A DNA stretch of 64,000 bases, from contig CDRNVI010000044.1 of NCBI GenBank assembly GCA_977017575.1, positions 868,001 through 932,000 on the forward strand, written 5' to 3'. How positions within the stretch are numbered: the first letter of the stretch is position 1; every line of letters begins with the position of its first letter. Positions 62,917-64,000 of the stretch are shown here, piece by piece. Under the pieces are notes generated by a model, which did not search any database, was not told the DNA's origin, and saw only the letters and a list, made by a program, of their open reading frames with translations. The position numbers and the translations under genes were made by a program. This DNA is from Paramoeba atlantica (taxonomy: Eukaryota > Discosea).

Positions 62917-64000
62917 TTAACAGTTCAGCTCACGAATTTCGTTGTATTTAGAAGAGGTAGTTTCTTTCAGGCATGCATGAGCAGAGTGAATGAGTTTTAA
63001 CGCACTGCGTTTTGTGAGATATTTAACTGCATTTGCTGAGCCATCTTTTCCTTTGAAAAGATTTGCGCTTGTTTCCTTTAATCGTTGAAGAAGTTTTTCT
63101 GGATCTGACTGTGCAAGTTGTTTTATGGTGCGGTATCCTGCCTGCCAAAGTAGCCGTGCGCGAGTCGCTTGTACTCCTTTGATAGCCATAAGTGGTAAAA
63201 CATCCGGACGTACACCGTATCCAAGCCGCTTCACATATCCGGACAGAACAGACTCCAAGGCATACCATCCCATCGCTTGAGCAAAAGCGGTCATGCAAGT
63301 GCTGAAAAAAGATGCTGACTTCATCAGGTTTTGTATTTGGCCTGGTAGAATATTGTAGCGTTCCGCCACAGTATCTACCGGAACCTCGCGCAATAAATCG
63401 AAAAGTATGAGAGCACTCCAAAAGCGCCTGGTTGCGAAATGAGCACGTCGGGATGTGTGTGGACTTTTCCTATTTCCTTCTGTAGGGTTCTGAAGCGAAT
63501 TATCTTCAACAACGTTCAAGCATATGCCTGAAGCCCGGAGTTGAATGAAATGCTCTGAAACACCAATAGATTCCGCAATGTTCATTTGCAAAGCCGATAA
63601 ATGGCTTAATCGTCTTTGATACGTCGACCAGTGAGGCTCCAGCATATCGCGAATAGGGGTTAACATATACACAATGTGAAGATCATCTTCCATGATAAGT
63701 CCTTTCCGCTGCACATCTACAATCTCCGAGTGTATGAGTAAAGCATCAGGAATTGGCAAATTTGATCGAAATACACTTAAGCCAAGAGGTGAGAGTTCGT
63801 AGAATTCTGCTGATTTGCAATAAATCGAATTCCGACATTCGGAACGTTTAGTGAAGTAATCTGGAGTCCCTGGTGCGCCACGCTCCGTAGAATACTTGTG
63901 AGAAAGTGTGCTAGCGTATTCTGTTGTCGTTCGTCCTCCTATCGCGACCTTATGAAATAACTTGTTTTCTTCTAATAAGCGTAGCGCTTCTAACGTTTTG
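62917..64000 (-). CDS. HELQ/POLQ-type Ski2-like DNA helicase, C-terminal part (cut by window edge)
   Basis: About 360 residues; the frame runs open through the right edge, so the helicase core lies outside the window. The visible part begins KTLEALRLLEENKLFHKV, a winged-helix segment. It continues with YELSPLGLSVFRSNLPIPDA and GLIMEDDLHIVYMLTPIRD (compare 'T.LG.A...s.l.p......dL......lvl...lH..Yl..P'). Later FDLLREVPVDTVAERYNILP and LGYGVRPDVLPLMAIKGVQA belong to the helical and helix-hairpin-helix region. The C-terminus shows no sign of a family-A polymerase, so it is a stand-alone HELQ-type or a separate POLQ helicase half. These proteins act in replication-fork and break repair. Confidence 0.75.
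   Translation of the reverse strand, partial: KTLEALRLLEENKLFHKVAIGGRTTTEYASTLSHKYSTERGAPGTPDYFTKRSECRNSIYCKSAEFYELSPLGLSVFRSNLPIPDALLIHSEIVDVQRKGLIMEDDLHIVYMLTPIRDMLEPHWSTYQRRLSHLSALQMNIAESIGVSEHFIQLRASGICLNVVEDNSLQNPTEGNRKSPHTSRRAHFATRRFWSALILFDLLREVPVDTVAERYNILPGQIQNLMKSASFFSTCMTAFAQAMGWYALESVLSGYVKRLGYGVRPDVLPLMAIKGVQATRARLLWQAGYRTIKQLAQSDPEKLLQRLKETSANLFKGKDGSANAVKYLTKRSALKLIHSAHACLKETTSSKYNEIRELNC

Overview
The window looks like nuclear DNA of a euglenozoan protist, probably a kinetoplastid or a close relative. The best single marker is the cytochrome c1 gene (49878-50660). Its haem site reads FAPCH instead of the usual CxxCH, and single-cysteine mitochondrial cytochromes c are known as a hallmark of Euglenozoa. 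Two other traits agree. All 26 host genes, including a partial one at the right edge, lie on the minus strand, as in kinetoplastid polycistronic units. None shows an intron, even in a DNA polymerase epsilon gene of about 7.4 kb. Several start codons have a pyrimidine-AG upstream that could be a spliced-leader acceptor. No spliced-leader gene, rRNA or tRNA was recognised, so the lineage is an inference.

Layout in transcription order, from right to left: C-terminal part of a HELQ/POLQ-type helicase; mitoribosomal protein mL45; a PAP/OAS1-type nucleotidyltransferase; an unknown one-TM protein; a 5'-nucleotidase-family membrane protein; a large helical protein with a possible mitochondrial leader; cytochrome c1; an eIF2B-gamma-like protein; DNA polymerase epsilon; a leucine-rich-repeat protein. 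A 9 kb gene-free island (about 30.6-39.6 kb) full of mobile elements follows. Then come eIF4A3, DPM2, SmD1, CDC5, Mago, PRP16, mitoribosomal uS17m, a kinesin and PIG-P. A second repeat island (13.6-15.7 kb) follows. Last come a PhyH-like protein, GRP94, a LYR/AlgH protein, a small transposon (6.35-7.17 kb), VPS53 and two tandem MFS transporters.

Five of the six genes between 20.6 and 30.5 kb act in splicing or the exon junction complex (PRP16, Mago, CDC5, SmD1, eIF4A3). In such an organism this machinery would mainly serve trans-splicing. DPM2 and PIG-P belong to ER dolichol-phosphate-mannose and GPI-anchor synthesis. uS17m, mL45 and cytochrome c1 are mitochondrial.

The mobile fraction is mostly class II DNA. 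It includes a whole-looking 2.6 kb DDE_Tnp_4 transposon with AAGA target duplications, which splits an older Tc1/mariner-like relic. It also includes a Tc1/mariner copy nested in the arm of a fold-back element, a second composite Tc1 copy, two families of TA-flanked miniature elements, and a 5'-truncated non-LTR retrotransposon with a restriction-like endonuclease domain.
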